Positions 1-8,789 are shown, counted from the stretch's first letter. The stretch is DNA of 64,000 bases from Kaistella polysaccharea (GCF_020410745.1 NZ_CP084528.1:1116001-1180000); one strand, 5' to 3'. A program made the numbers and translations. The notes: a model not told the origin generated them from the letters alone.

Positions 1-28
1 AAAAAATTAACAACTAAAACTTTAAATC

Positions 29-580
29 ATGATTGCTATTATTATTCTGGCAGCATTAGCCATCTTTTTCTTTTATGGTTTTTCAATCTACAACCGATTG
101 GTAAAATTGAAAACAATGGTTCAGGAAGCCTGGAGCAGCATCGATGTGATGCTTAAAAAAAGACATGACCTTATTCCCAACTTGGTGGAGACGGTGAAAG
201 GATATGCTACCCACGAAAGAGAAACTTTCGATAGTGTTACGCGAGCAAGAGCTGCAGCGATGGGCGCAAACTCGATTCAGGAAAAAGAAGCGGCTGAAAA
301 AAATCTGAATCAGGCGATGATGAATTTGAATGCGGTGGCTGAGCAATATCCTGATTTGAAAGCGAACACAAATTTTCTACAACTTCAGGGTGAGCTTTCT
401 ACCTTGGAAGGCGATATTGAAAAATCGAGAAGATATTATAATGGTACGGTTCGCGAAAATAATATTTTGGTTGATACTTTCCCCAGTAATATCATTGCAA
501 ACATGTACAAATTTACAAAAGCAGCCTTCTTCGAATTAGAAAACATTGCTGAACGTGCCGTTCCGTCGGTTAAATTCTAA
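29..580 (+). CDS. LemA family membrane-anchored protein
   Basis: A 183-aa protein with one hydrophobic N-terminal segment (residues 1-20), followed by a helical domain containing the family core EAWSSIDVMLKKRHDLIPNL (about 34-53). This matches the LemA family, whose members sit in the membrane with a helical bundle outside the membrane; their biochemical role is not established. The ATG at 29 fits the family length. A DUF2207 gene follows after 4 nt, so the two are very likely co-transcribed; this pairing is common in bacteria and suggests a joint envelope function. The family call is secure, the function is not. Confidence 0.93.
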   Translation: MIAIIILAALAIFFFYGFSIYNRLVKLKTMVQEAWSSIDVMLKKRHDLIPNLVETVKGYATHERETFDSVTRARAAAMGANSIQEKEAAEKNLNQAMMNLNAVAEQYPDLKANTNFLQLQGELSTLEGDIEKSRRYYNGTVRENNILVDTFPSNIIANMYKFTKAAFFELENIAERAVPSVKF

Positions 581-584
581 AATC

Positions 585-2510
585 ATGAAACGGTTTTTCT
601 TCTTCTTTTTATTAATACTTTCCATCGTTGGTTGGGGACAAAACCTCGGTGTAGATTCTTCATCTGCACAGAGCTACGAACATATTCTTTCTTTTCATGC
701 CGATATTGTTATTGATAAAAACGCTCAAGCCACTATTACGGAGAAAATAAAAGTGTACGCAGGAGGTTCTGAAATCCGTCGCGGCATATTCCGATCTTTA
801 CCACTTTGGCGAAACATTAACGGGAAAAAGAAAAGAATAAAATATGATATAATTTCTGTTCTGCGAGATGGTAAAAAAGAAGATTATCACAACGAAAACA
901 CCAGTTCTGATTATGCGATTTATTTTGGAAATAAAGATGTGGTACTAACTCCTGGAGTTTATGAATATGAACTGAAATACAAAACCTCAGACCAGATTGG
1001 TTTCTTTGATAAATATGATGAATTTTACTGGAACGTAAATGGCACATTATGGAATTTCCCCGTCGATGAAATTTCGGCTAAGGTAACGCTTCCGGATGCT
1101 GCAGAAATTATTCAGCAATCTTGCTACACGGGAAGTTATGGATCGAAAGAATCCAACTGTGCGGGGAAGCAGTTAAGTTCAAATACGGTTGAATGGTCCG
1201 CGAAAAATTTAGGTCAAAATGAAGGATTAACAATTGCTGTTGGCTTTAATAAGGGCGTTTTTGCACCTCCACCACCGCCCGGAATTTTAGAGAAGTATGG
1301 AGTTTTTGGACTGCTTATTCTTGCGGCTTCAAGTTTACTCGCTTACTTTTATTCCAGTTGGCAGAAGTACGGAATTGATCCGCAGAAACCAGTTGTTTAT
1401 CCGCAATTTAATTCGCCGCAAAATCTTTCACCCGCATCTCTGGGTTATCTGGAAAACGAATATTATTCCGAACAAATGATTTCTGCAGCGATCGTTAGTT
1501 TAGCGGTTAAAGGGTTCATTAAAATCATTGAAGAGGATAAAAGAATATTAGGGATTTTCGGTGGTAAAGAATATACTTTAGAGAAAATAAAAGAACAGGA
1601 TCAAACTTTACCTAAAGAAGAAATTAATCTTATGAATAAGTTATTTTCAGACGAAGCAACAACCGTTTCTTTTGATGGAAAGTACAACTCAAAAATTGAA
1701 AATGCGGTTAATGATTTCAAAGCAAGTCTAAAATTTCAGCATGATGCTTTCTTGGCAAAAGGAAATAATACAAAAAAATTAATCCTTCCGATTATTGCAA
1801 TCGCGGCACTTTACGGCCTCGGATTGTTCTTCAGTTATAAAACGAGCTACAGCGAATCTCATTTAGGAGCGGGGATCTTTTTATTTGCAGCGGCTCTGTT
1901 TGTCGGAATTTTTATAGCCGTCTTTTTTGAAAGATCACCTGTGGTGAAAATACTTTTTGCATTTATTTCAATAGGATTGATATTTATTTTAGTAACCGTG
2001 TTTTCTCTTGATGACTACAGGACAGAAAACCTGGGCTTCTATGCAAGTTATGGCTTCCTCCTCTTCGGATTTATAGCCATGGTTCTTTTTCAATTTCTTA
2101 TTAAACAACCCACTGCAGAAAAGTTGGAAACCCAGTCACTCATTGATGGATTCAAAATGTATCTGGGAACTGCAGAAGAAAAAACACTTCAATTTCACAA
2201 TCCGCCCGCTATGACTCCAGCGGTTTTTGAAACAATGTTGCCGTATGCAATGGTTTTAGGTGTCGATAAAATTTGGGGTCAAAAATTTCAAAATATGCTG
2301 AAAAATTCTGCTTTAGGTAATCAGCAATACAACTCAAGTTGGTACGTGGGAAGTTCGATGATGCATATGAACTTTGCCAATTCCTTAAATTCCTCATTAT
2401 CGCAATCAATCGCGAGTTCTTCAACCCAACCTTCCAGTTCAGGAAGTGGTTCTGGTGGTGGCGGATTTTCTGGCGGTGGCGGTGGCGGCGGTGGCGGTGG
2501 CGGCTGGTAA
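585..2510 (+). CDS. DUF2207 domain membrane protein
   Basis: A 641-aa protein. I chose the ATG at 585, 4 nt after the lemA stop, because it begins a clear signal peptide (MKRFFFFFLLILSIVGWGQ). An upstream in-frame ATG at 546 overlaps lemA and lacks this property. An extracytoplasmic DUF2207-type domain (about 25-225) is followed by a transmembrane segment near 240-260, a soluble part, then four more hydrophobic segments and a soluble tail. The C-terminus is almost pure Gly/Ser with a final Trp, as seen in DUF2207 and TPM-type proteins. Function unknown; the operon with lemA suggests an envelope role. Confidence 0.88.
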   Translation: MKRFFFFFLLILSIVGWGQNLGVDSSSAQSYEHILSFHADIVIDKNAQATITEKIKVYAGGSEIRRGIFRSLPLWRNINGKKKRIKYDIISVLRDGKKEDYHNENTSSDYAIYFGNKDVVLTPGVYEYELKYKTSDQIGFFDKYDEFYWNVNGTLWNFPVDEISAKVTLPDAAEIIQQSCYTGSYGSKESNCAGKQLSSNTVEWSAKNLGQNEGLTIAVGFNKGVFAPPPPPGILEKYGVFGLLILAASSLLAYFYSSWQKYGIDPQKPVVYPQFNSPQNLSPASLGYLENEYYSEQMISAAIVSLAVKGFIKIIEEDKRILGIFGGKEYTLEKIKEQDQTLPKEEINLMNKLFSDEATTVSFDGKYNSKIENAVNDFKASLKFQHDAFLAKGNNTKKLILPIIAIAALYGLGLFFSYKTSYSESHLGAGIFLFAAALFVGIFIAVFFERSPVVKILFAFISIGLIFILVTVFSLDDYRTENLGFYASYGFLLFGFIAMVLFQFLIKQPTAEKLETQSLIDGFKMYLGTAEEKTLQFHNPPAMTPAVFETMLPYAMVLGVDKIWGQKFQNMLKNSALGNQQYNSSWYVGSSMMHMNFANSLNSSLSQSIASSSTQPSSSGSGSGGGGFSGGGGGGGGGGGW

Positions 2511-2523
2511 ATAAAATAAAAAA

Positions 2524-2546
2524 AACGTTCTGAAAATCAGAACGTT
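2524..2546. terminator. Bidirectional terminator between DUF2207 gene and murA
   Basis: A perfect 9-bp hairpin, AACGTTCTG/CAGAACGTT, with a 5-nt loop and A-runs on the left and T-runs on the right. It lies between two convergent genes and can serve both. Confidence 0.8.
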
Positions 2547-2569
2547 GTACCTAAAATATTTTTTTTCTC

Positions 2570-3877
2570 TTAAATCCTTTCGATGTCTGCACCGAGGGCT
2601 TTAAGTCGACCGTCGATATTTTCATACCCTCTGTCAATTTGTTCGATATTTTGAATGATCGATGTTCCTTCGGCACTTAACGCTGCAATTAATAGCGCAT
2701 TTCCCGCTCTGATATCTGGTGAAACCAAAGTCGTTCCGCGCAAAGGATATTCATGATTTAAACCAACTACCGTCGCTCTGTGTGGATCACAAAGAATAAT
2801 CTGCGCGCCCATATCAATCAGCTTATCAACGAAAAACAATCGGGATTCGAACATTTTTTGATGAACCAAAACGGTTCCTTTTGCCTGAGTGGCAACGACC
2901 AAAATGATCGACAGTAAATCGGGCGTGAATCCTGGCCAAGGTGCATCAGAAACAGTCAAAATAGATCCATCGATAAATTTCTGAATTTTATAATTTTCCT
3001 GGGCTGGAACAAAAATATCATCGCCTCTTTTTTCAAGCTGAATTCCCAATTTTTTAAAGGTATTTGGAATAACACCAAGCTCACTCCAGTTCACATTTTT
3101 GATGGTAATTTCTGATTTTGTCATGGCTGCTAATCCAATCCAGGAACCAATTTCTACCATATCGGGTAACATGGTGTGTTCCGTTCCACGCAAACTTTTT
3201 ACCCCTTCTATGGTTAACAAATTCGATCCAATGCCAGAAATATTGGCGCCCATTCTGTTCAGCATTTTACAAAGTTGCTGTAAATAAGGTTCACAAGCTG
3301 CGTTGTAAATTTGTGTTTTACCTTCAGCTAAAACCGCTGCCATTACAATATTTGCCGTACCAGTTACCGACGCTTCTTCCAATAAAATAAATTTCCCGTG
3401 AAGCGATTTCGCTTTTAATGAGTAGTACAATTGCTTTTCATCATACTGAAACTCCGCACCCAATTCTACTAAACCTTGAAAGTGAGTATCTAAACGGCGG
3501 CGACCAATTTTATCTCCTCCCGGAGTGGGCATATAGGCTTCGCCATAACGCGCGAGCATCGGGCCGAGTAGCATGACGGAACCGCGAAGTCTGGCACCAT
3601 CTTGCTTAAAATCCTCTGATTTTATGTAATCAAAATTTACAGCATCCGCTTGAAAAGAGTAATCTCCGTGCGCATTTTTCGTAATTTTTACACCAAAATC
3701 CCCAAGTATTTCAATAAGTCGGTTAACGTCATGGATATCCGGAATATTCTTAACTCGAACAACCTCATCGGTTAACAGAACGGCGCATAAGATTTGAAGT
3801 GCTTCATTTTTCGCGCCCTGCGGCGTAATTTCCCCATGTAGCTTTTTTCCTCCTCTAATTTGAAAACTTCCGCTCAT
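2570..3877 (-). CDS. murA: UDP-N-acetylglucosamine 1-carboxyvinyltransferase
   Basis: A 435-aa cytoplasmic enzyme that transfers enolpyruvate from PEP to UDP-GlcNAc, the first committed step of peptidoglycan synthesis. Family marks include QGAKN (K23, substrate-binding lysine) and the catalytic-loop motif PGGDKIGRR at 119-127. In E. coli this loop carries the Cys (C115) that fosfomycin alkylates; here the position is Asp122 (codon at 3512-3514). Asp at this position occurs in MurA of Chlamydia and mycobacteria and gives intrinsic fosfomycin resistance. The gene lies 2 nt downstream of the DUF4290 gene, so the two are probably in one operon. Confidence 0.97.
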   Translation of the reverse strand: MSGSFQIRGGKKLHGEITPQGAKNEALQILCAVLLTDEVVRVKNIPDIHDVNRLIEILGDFGVKITKNAHGDYSFQADAVNFDYIKSEDFKQDGARLRGSVMLLGPMLARYGEAYMPTPGGDKIGRRRLDTHFQGLVELGAEFQYDEKQLYYSLKAKSLHGKFILLEEASVTGTANIVMAAVLAEGKTQIYNAACEPYLQQLCKMLNRMGANISGIGSNLLTIEGVKSLRGTEHTMLPDMVEIGSWIGLAAMTKSEITIKNVNWSELGVIPNTFKKLGIQLEKRGDDIFVPAQENYKIQKFIDGSILTVSDAPWPGFTPDLLSIILVVATQAKGTVLVHQKMFESRLFFVDKLIDMGAQIILCDPHRATVVGLNHEYPLRGTTLVSPDIRAGNALLIAALSAEGTSIIQNIEQIDRGYENIDGRLKALGADIERI

Positions 3878-3879
3878 GC

Positions 3880-4542
3880 TTATTTACGGTTTTTATTATT
3901 TTGAAAATTACGACGCTTATTTTGACTGTTTGGGTTGTTTTGATTGCCTTGATTATTTTTACCGTTGTTAGGGCGGTTTGTGCGATTGGTCGCGTAATAG
4001 ATCTTACTTTTTTCCAATGAATCTAATACTGTAAGATCCAGCCGGTTCCCAGAAAGATCTTTTAAATGACGAAAAATTACATCATCCTGAACATGCTCCT
4101 TGTTATACACGTTGTAGGATTTCTTCATATTATTTGCAATAACCTGTATTAGAGCATCTTTTTCATCACCACTTTCTAATTCAATTGCCTTATCGATTAA
4201 TTGCAGTATACTTTTACCATAAAATTTAAATTCTCCCTGTAAAACTGGGTAATCCATTCTTTTAGGTTTAACCTGCATTTCTTCAGCGGTAGGAATGTGA
4301 TAAGGGGAATCAACATCTAAATCATAACTGGCCAGAATGAATAAGTGGTCCCAAAGTTTATGTTTGTAATTATCTTCATCGCGCAATTGCGGATTGCGTT
4401 GTCCCATAAAATCTACAATCGCAACGGCCATATCATTTCGCTCCTCTCTATTCTCGATCTCCTTGCAGCGTTCTACCAACTGCTGAATAATGCGGCCATA
4501 TTCTGGCATTTGTAAGAGCGTTTTCTGTGTATTGTATTCCAT
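3880..4542 (-). CDS. DUF4290 family protein
   Basis: A 220-aa protein with an ordered N-terminal two-thirds (MEYNTQKTLLQMPEYGR..., typical of the Bacteroidota-restricted DUF4290 family) and a low-complexity basic tail rich in Asn, Gln, Lys and Arg (about 185-220), perhaps nucleic-acid binding. It sits directly upstream of murA with a 2-nt gap, an arrangement I recall as conserved in Flavobacteriia. No enzymatic motif is visible. Family assignment is from recognition of the sequence; function is unknown. Confidence 0.85.
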   Translation of the reverse strand: MEYNTQKTLLQMPEYGRIIQQLVERCKEIENREERNDMAVAIVDFMGQRNPQLRDEDNYKHKLWDHLFILASYDLDVDSPYHIPTAEEMQVKPKRMDYPVLQGEFKFYGKSILQLIDKAIELESGDEKDALIQVIANNMKKSYNVYNKEHVQDDVIFRHLKDLSGNRLDLTVLDSLEKSKIYYATNRTNRPNNGKNNQGNQNNPNSQNKRRNFQNNKNRK

Positions 4543-4599
4543 AAGGGCAAAGATATGAATTTGTAGAGTTTTTCTGTTTTAGAATTGTATAAATTTTGG

Positions 4600-4702
4600 G
4601 CGTGCCCCTTTCCGAGCTAAGCAGCCGCATGGGTCGGTCTTCGGCTCCCAATCCCCGAATGCTCGGGGGATTTCCGCCTACGCCCTCACGCGAGACCGTA
4701 TA
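4600..4702. repeat. GC-rich intergenic element with palindromic parts
   Basis: This 100-bp stretch is far more GC-rich than its surroundings. It begins with GGGCGTGCCCC and contains short inverted motifs such as ATCCCCCGAGCATTCGGGGA (given as its reverse complement). It resembles dispersed GGGCGT...ACGCCC intergenic repeats common in Flavobacteriia chromosomes. No other copy is seen in this window, so the repeat status is from general knowledge. Confidence 0.4.
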
Positions 4703-4733
4703 TACCTTGAAAGTATAAAGTGAGGTGTAAAGT

Positions 4734-5144
4734 TTAATCAATAAATTTCTTCCGTTCCTCCGGCGTAGGAATTTCACAGGCTTGAGTTGCCAATTTTTTC
4801 CGGTTTTCGGCTACCTGATCGTATAAGAAATCCGTAATCCCTGTGGGCAAAAATCGGAGAATTGAAATGAATTGATACAACCCACCAATTATTTCTGTAA
4901 TTTTAAATACTGCGTGTGATTTCTGAAGATAATATTGATCGGGTTTCCACAGATAAAGTGTATCCAAATCCTTAAGTTCCAGATTTCTCTCCTGCAAAAA
5001 TTTTTGTCCAAAATCCGATTGCAGCGATGCAAATAAAAAATGGTCTTTATTATCGCGCTTTAAAATCCAGTGAACCCAGAAATTGCAAAAGCCGCATTCA
5101 CCATCGTAAAAAATATAGTATTTATTAGAATCTGAGTTTGTCAT
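4734..5144 (-). CDS. DCC-type thiol-disulfide oxidoreductase (DUF393)
   Basis: A 136-aa protein with the family-defining N-terminal motif DGECGFC (about residues 15-21), a CxxC-like redox pair after a conserved Asp, and the later dipeptide pattern of the DUF393/DCC family. The substrate is unknown. The start ATG overlaps the stop of the upstream haem-binding gene by one base (TAATG), indicating translational coupling and a shared, perhaps redox-related, role. Confidence 0.88.
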   Translation of the reverse strand: MTNSDSNKYYIFYDGECGFCNFWVHWILKRDNKDHFLFASLQSDFGQKFLQERNLELKDLDTLYLWKPDQYYLQKSHAVFKITEIIGGLYQFISILRFLPTGITDFLYDQVAENRKKLATQACEIPTPEERKKFID

Positions 5145-5641
5145 TATTGTACTTTAAATTCGGATTTTTGAACTTCAGTGGGAATATTATTCATCAAACG
5201 GGTTTCCTGAGCTAGTGTTTTAAAATAATGAACAAGCTCCTCTTTTTCGGCGGCTGTAAATTTAGCTTCGGGGTGACCGATCACGTAGGAATCCAGAGGC
5301 ATTTCATTTTTCTCCAACAATTCCGCGGCTTCATCAAACTTTTTCGCTTCTTTTTTCTTTGGATAAGTCGCAAAAGTAGAAAAATTTAATTCTTTTCTGC
5401 CTTCTTCGATATGATTTTTCAAAAACCATCCAACAGGTTGTACATTCGAATACCATGGATATTTAGATTCATTGCTGTGGCAGTCATAACAGCCGTTTTT
5501 TATTAAATTAGCTGTGTGCTCCGGTGTATTTTTAATTTTTAAAAAATCCATCTGTGGCGTGAGCGGGGGATTATTCTTATCGATAGGGAAAAACTGAATT
5601 AATACAAATGCAACGACGAGAATAATCAGAATTTTTTTCAT
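5144..5641 (-). CDS. Haem-binding domain protein, membrane-anchored
   Basis: A 165-aa protein with an N-terminal hydrophobic anchor or signal (residues 2-19) and one c-type haem motif, CYDCH (C51, C54, H55), followed by SNESKYPWYSNVQP, characteristic of the small 'haem-binding domain' family of Bacteroidota. The covalent haem c implies export to the periplasm. It is the first gene of a two-gene unit with the DCC oxidoreductase. The electron-transfer partner is not evident. Confidence 0.85.
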   Translation of the reverse strand: MKKILIILVVAFVLIQFFPIDKNNPPLTPQMDFLKIKNTPEHTANLIKNGCYDCHSNESKYPWYSNVQPVGWFLKNHIEEGRKELNFSTFATYPKKKEAKKFDEAAELLEKNEMPLDSYVIGHPEAKFTAAEKEELVHYFKTLAQETRLMNNIPTEVQKSEFKVQ

Positions 5642-5846
5642 GACTTTAATTTTAGATTTGTGAATTTACTTAATTTTTCTGAAATGATGTTTAAATGATT
5701 TTTAAAGACCTGATTTTTCTCAGCTCACTGGCAATTGATTAAAACAATTATTAACTTTACTTCTGATAAAAGATAACGTTCATCACAACTCTTAATGTTA
5801 TAGATTTTATAAATCGAAAATCCTTTATCAATTGATGAAAACGTTG

Positions 5847-5854
5847 TACTTTTG
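5847..5854 (+). promoter_or_regulatory. Promoter -7 box for the peroxiredoxin operon
   Basis: TACTTTTG matches the Bacteroidota -7 consensus TAnnTTTG, 27 nt before the ATG at 5882. A TTG lies upstream, but its spacing is shorter than usual, so the -33 element is uncertain. Confidence 0.6.
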
Positions 5855-5881
5855 CACTATCAAAATTTAAAACAATATATT

Positions 5882-6517
5882 ATGTCATTAGTAGGAAAAA
5901 AATTCCCAAACATCTCCATCGATGCAATGTCTGAAATGGGTGATGATTTAAAAATTAACGTATTCGAAGAAGCAGCTAAAAATCAACAAAAAGTATTGTT
6001 GTTTTGGTACCCAAAAGATTTCACTTTTGTATGCCCGACTGAGCTTCACGCTTTCCAGGAAGCTTTAGTAGAATTCGAAAAAAGAAATACAAAAGTAATC
6101 GGTGCTTCATGTGATACGAACGAAGTACATTTTGCGTGGTTAAATACACCGAAAGATCAGGGTGGCATCGAAGGAGTTACCTATCCACTTTTATCTGACA
6201 CTCATCGTCAGTTAGCTAATATTTTAGGAATTGTTGATCAGGATTTCGATTATGATGAAGAAGGAAACGAGTCTTTCACTGGATCTAATGTTACATACAG
6301 AGCGACTTACTTGATTGATGAAACTGGTAAAGTTTTTCACGAAGCAGTAAACGATATGCCGTTGGGAAGAAATGTAAAAGAGTTCATAAGAATGATTGAT
6401 GCTTATTCTCACGTTCAAAAACATGGCGAAGTTTGTCCAGCGAACTGGGAAGAAGGAAAAGACGCAATGCAGGCGAACAGAAAATCAACTGCAGAATATT
6501 TAGCTCAACAAAACTAA
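5882..6517 (+). CDS. Peroxiredoxin, 2-Cys AhpC/Prx1 type
   Basis: A 211-aa cytoplasmic peroxidase that reduces H2O2 and organic peroxides. The peroxidatic Cys51 lies in FVCPTELHAF and the resolving Cys185 in GEVCPANW, the typical 2-Cys pattern. I chose the ATG at 5882 (MSLVGKKFPN); an in-frame ATG 30 nt earlier lies at the expected transcription start, immediately after the -7 box. A thioredoxin gene follows after 4 nt, a likely reductant. The order peroxiredoxin-thioredoxin-82-aa protein suggests a single oxidative-stress operon. Confidence 0.95.
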   Translation: MSLVGKKFPNISIDAMSEMGDDLKINVFEEAAKNQQKVLLFWYPKDFTFVCPTELHAFQEALVEFEKRNTKVIGASCDTNEVHFAWLNTPKDQGGIEGVTYPLLSDTHRQLANILGIVDQDFDYDEEGNESFTGSNVTYRATYLIDETGKVFHEAVNDMPLGRNVKEFIRMIDAYSHVQKHGEVCPANWEEGKDAMQANRKSTAEYLAQQN

Positions 6518-6521
6518 GACA

Positions 6522-6830
6522 ATGTATACAGAATTAGCAGAAGATACCTTGCAGCAAATTGTTGCTGATAATGAAAAAGTAGTTGTACAATACGGCGCTA
6601 CATGGTGTGGAAACTGTAGAATTATGAAGCCTAAATTCAAAAAACTAGCTTCAGAAAACGACGAGATTCCCTTTCTTTACGTAGATGCTGAGAAATTACC
6701 GGAAAGCCGAAAATTAGCCAAAGTTGATAATTTACCTACTTTCGCCATTTTTAAAGATGGAGTGTTGGTGAATCAAGTGCAGTCTAATCAAGCGGAAAGT
6801 TTAAATAATCTCTTTAAAGAATTAAATTAA
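6522..6830 (+). CDS. Thioredoxin family protein
   Basis: A 102-aa thioredoxin fold with active site WCGNC (C29, C32); Asn replaces the usual Pro, which changes redox potential in other thioredoxin-like proteins. The cis-Pro region VDNLPTFAIFKDG is present. There is no signal peptide, so it is cytoplasmic. It lies between the peroxiredoxin gene (4-nt gap) and an 82-aa gene whose ATG overlaps its stop (TAATG), so the three are probably co-translated. It is likely an electron donor to the peroxiredoxin (inference from context). Confidence 0.92.
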   Translation: MYTELAEDTLQQIVADNEKVVVQYGATWCGNCRIMKPKFKKLASENDEIPFLYVDAEKLPESRKLAKVDNLPTFAIFKDGVLVNQVQSNQAESLNNLFKELN

Positions 6831-7078
6831 TGAAACTCCCAATTATCCGACAGTTTTATCAAACGCAGTCTCCTGAAAATCTAGAAAAAACACTGGAAGT
6901 TTTGGAAGCTTTTTCTGAATTCCGCGGAACTACGGAAGAAGATTTAAACGTAGCTGGTGAATTAATTACCAACATTTGTGGTGCTCTGGAAGTTCATGCA
7001 AATGTAGCAAATGGAATGGTTGAGCGTGATGCTTTGAACTCATTTGCGCAGAAGGTTTTAGGGTCGATTGATAAATAG
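6830..7078 (+). CDS. Small conserved protein of the thioredoxin operon (DUF6952-like)
   Basis: An 82-aa soluble, mostly helical protein beginning MKLPIIRQFYQTQ. Its start overlaps the thioredoxin stop by one base. I associate it with the DUF6952 family, which accompanies this thioredoxin in Flavobacteriia; that assignment is from memory. There is one Cys (ICGAL), with no CxxC. The role is unknown; context suggests thiol-redox or peroxide defence. Confidence 0.75.
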   Translation: MKLPIIRQFYQTQSPENLEKTLEVLEAFSEFRGTTEEDLNVAGELITNICGALEVHANVANGMVERDALNSFAQKVLGSIDK

Positions 7079-7092
7079 GTCTTTAATTACAT

Positions 7093-7125
7093 AAAAAAAA
7101 TGCGGAAAAATTTCCCGCATTTTTT
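7093..7125. terminator. Bidirectional terminator
   Basis: Stem ATGCGG/CCGCAT with an A-run before and a T-run after. It ends the peroxiredoxin operon on one side and the lipoprotein gene at 7142-7630 on the other. Confidence 0.75.
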
Positions 7126-7141
7126 ATGTCGTTCAGTGAAC

Positions 7142-7630
7142 TTATTTTCTTTTATTATTTTTTCCTTTCTTGTAATTCTTATTATTCTTTCCTTTGTTGT
7201 GTCCCTGGTCGTTGTCGTTATCCCAATTTCTATTTTGGTTCGCTCTTTTTTTCTGTTGACCTTTCGCATAATCAGTGGCTTGTCCACCATAGATTTTCTT
7301 AGCTTGACCTGGAGGCAGATTTCTTTGATTATTGTTTGGATAATAAACTCCATTTGTACTATTTCCTCCTAAAATCCCTGGGTTACCAGTGACGTCGCCA
7401 GTTCTGATAACTCGTCCATTTTGATAAACGTTTCCACTTCGGTCTCTGTAAACTTCACCCCTTCTGTAGACTGCACCATCATTAGCTCGGTAAACCGTTC
7501 CACTGTTCGTACCGTTTGTCGGATATCGGTTGTTTGGATAGTTATTTCCGTATGCATCATTTTGAGTTCCGCACGATGATAAAGCCAAAGCTAAACCAGA
7601 ACCGATAATTATATTAAATAGATTTCTCAT
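7142..7630 (-). CDS. Putative lipoprotein, Asn/Gly-rich with basic tail
   Basis: A 162-aa protein with a lipoprotein signal peptide ending in the lipobox LSSC (Cys20). The mature part is rich in Asn, Gly, Tyr and Arg, with repeated 'Y/V-R-x-G-x-V-Y/I-R' segments (about 45-90) and a strongly basic Lys/Asn tail (about 135-162). No enzymatic motif is seen. It probably sits in the outer membrane or periplasm; its function is not known. Confidence 0.8.
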   Translation of the reverse strand: MRNLFNIIIGSGLALALSSCGTQNDAYGNNYPNNRYPTNGTNSGTVYRANDGAVYRRGEVYRDRSGNVYQNGRVIRTGDVTGNPGILGGNSTNGVYYPNNNQRNLPPGQAKKIYGGQATDYAKGQQKKRANQNRNWDNDNDQGHNKGKNNKNYKKGKNNKRK

Positions 7631-7709
7631 TTTGAAAGATTTTAAGATTTATATCAATACGCTCAATGTTAGTGCCAAACTAAAATACGAGCGTTTTCAT
7701 TCTTACAAA

Positions 7710-8210
7710 TCACTCATTTCCAACAACCTTACTTCTCCTTTCTAAGAGAATAACATCTCGCCACATTCCGTTTAATTCTCCCAACCTTTCACGCGTTCCT
7801 ACGACACGGAAATTTTGTTTTTCGTGTACCGCAATGCTCGGCTCATTTTCAGGGAAAATACCTGCCTGAAGTGTCCAGAATCCATTATCTTCACTATCTA
7901 AAATTAATTTTCGAAGCAACAATTTTCCTAAGCCTTTTCCTTGAACAGAACCGTCCAAGTAGATGCTGACTTCAGCAACCCCTCGGAAACAGTCGCGGTC
8001 GCTTACGGGTAAAAGTGCGCACCAACCAACTGCTTCATTAGATTCATCTTCCAGAACAAAACGACATGAATTCAAATGTTTAGAATCCCATGCCTCCCAG
8101 GTAGGAAGTGTTTTTTCAAATGTTGCATTTCCACCATTGATGCCTTGCTGAAAGATCTCTAAAACTTTCGGTCCATCTTCCTGTTGCATGGGGCGAATTT
8201 CGTAATTCAT
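7710..8210 (-). CDS. GNAT N-acetyltransferase, phosphinothricin/methionine-sulfoximine type
   Basis: A 166-aa cytoplasmic acetyltransferase. The start MNYEIRPMQQEDGP, the segment GINGGNATFE and the acetyl-CoA-binding motif A VQGKGLGKLLL (about 100-110) place it with the Pat/MnaT/YwnH-type GNAT enzymes, which acetylate phosphinothricin, methionine sulfoximine or related amino acids. The true substrate here is unknown. It stands alone between a lipoprotein gene and a DUF421 gene. Confidence 0.88.
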   Translation of the reverse strand: MNYEIRPMQQEDGPKVLEIFQQGINGGNATFEKTLPTWEAWDSKHLNSCRFVLEDESNEAVGWCALLPVSDRDCFRGVAEVSIYLDGSVQGKGLGKLLLRKLILDSEDNGFWTLQAGIFPENEPSIAVHEKQNFRVVGTRERLGELNGMWRDVILLERRSKVVGNE

Positions 8211-8238
8211 TATTTTTTATATTAAATTTTTTGTGCTA

Positions 8239-8757
8239 TTATTTATGACTTTTTCTAGGAAATTTTCTGCGCCGTCGTGTATAATTTGTAGATCCGTTTT
8301 CTTTATTTAAAGAAATTACACTTATGTTTCCATCTACTTCCAGAACAGCCAATCTTACCTCTTCAATCTTTTCAACACCATGTTCCCGAACAGCTTCTTC
8401 CAATTCATCAAAACTGACTTCCTGTTCCTTCATTTTGACATTATCTACAATCCCATCTTTAATTAAAATGACAGGATCAGATTCCACAAGACTTTTAATT
8501 TTCGGATTTTTAAAGATTACCTTTTTTACCAGAAAGTTTGCACCAAATAGTACCAATGCGGCGACCAAACCTCCTTCTAAACTTACATTAGAACCCACCA
8601 TCGCATTTTGTACCGCATTCGAAATTAATAGTAGTAAAACAATATCACCCGCATTTAACTGCGAGAGCTGATTTTTCCCGAAAATGCGAATGGCCGCAAA
8701 CATAAAGAGGTAGACAGCTAAACTCCTTAAAGCGACATCAAGAAATGGATTAATCAT
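8239..8757 (-). CDS. DUF421 (YetF-like) membrane protein
   Basis: A 172-aa protein from the preferred ATG at 8757 (MINPFLDVALRSL); an in-frame ATG 18 nt upstream is possible. Two to three N-terminal membrane segments (about 10-75), including RIFGKNQLSQLNAGDIVLLL, are followed by a cytoplasmic YetF-C-type domain with KDG, DELEEAVREHGVEKIEEVR and VLEVDGNISVI. The family is widespread, with no agreed biochemical function. A terminator of uvrA lies just upstream. Confidence 0.88.
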   Translation of the reverse strand: MINPFLDVALRSLAVYLFMFAAIRIFGKNQLSQLNAGDIVLLLLISNAVQNAMVGSNVSLEGGLVAALVLFGANFLVKKVIFKNPKIKSLVESDPVILIKDGIVDNVKMKEQEVSFDELEEAVREHGVEKIEEVRLAVLEVDGNISVISLNKENGSTNYTRRRRKFPRKSHK

Positions 8758-8789
8758 CGTAAACTTAAAATACAAAGTAAAAGAAAATA

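Noticed and set aside
4448..4777. Open frame on the minus strand across the GC-rich element
   Set aside because: It overlaps two real genes in another frame and its translation has no recognisable protein features.
7100..7372. Plus-strand hydrophobic frame opposite the lipoprotein gene
   Set aside because: It is the antisense shadow of the Asn/Lys-rich lipoprotein; hydrophobicity comes from the complement of AAN codons.
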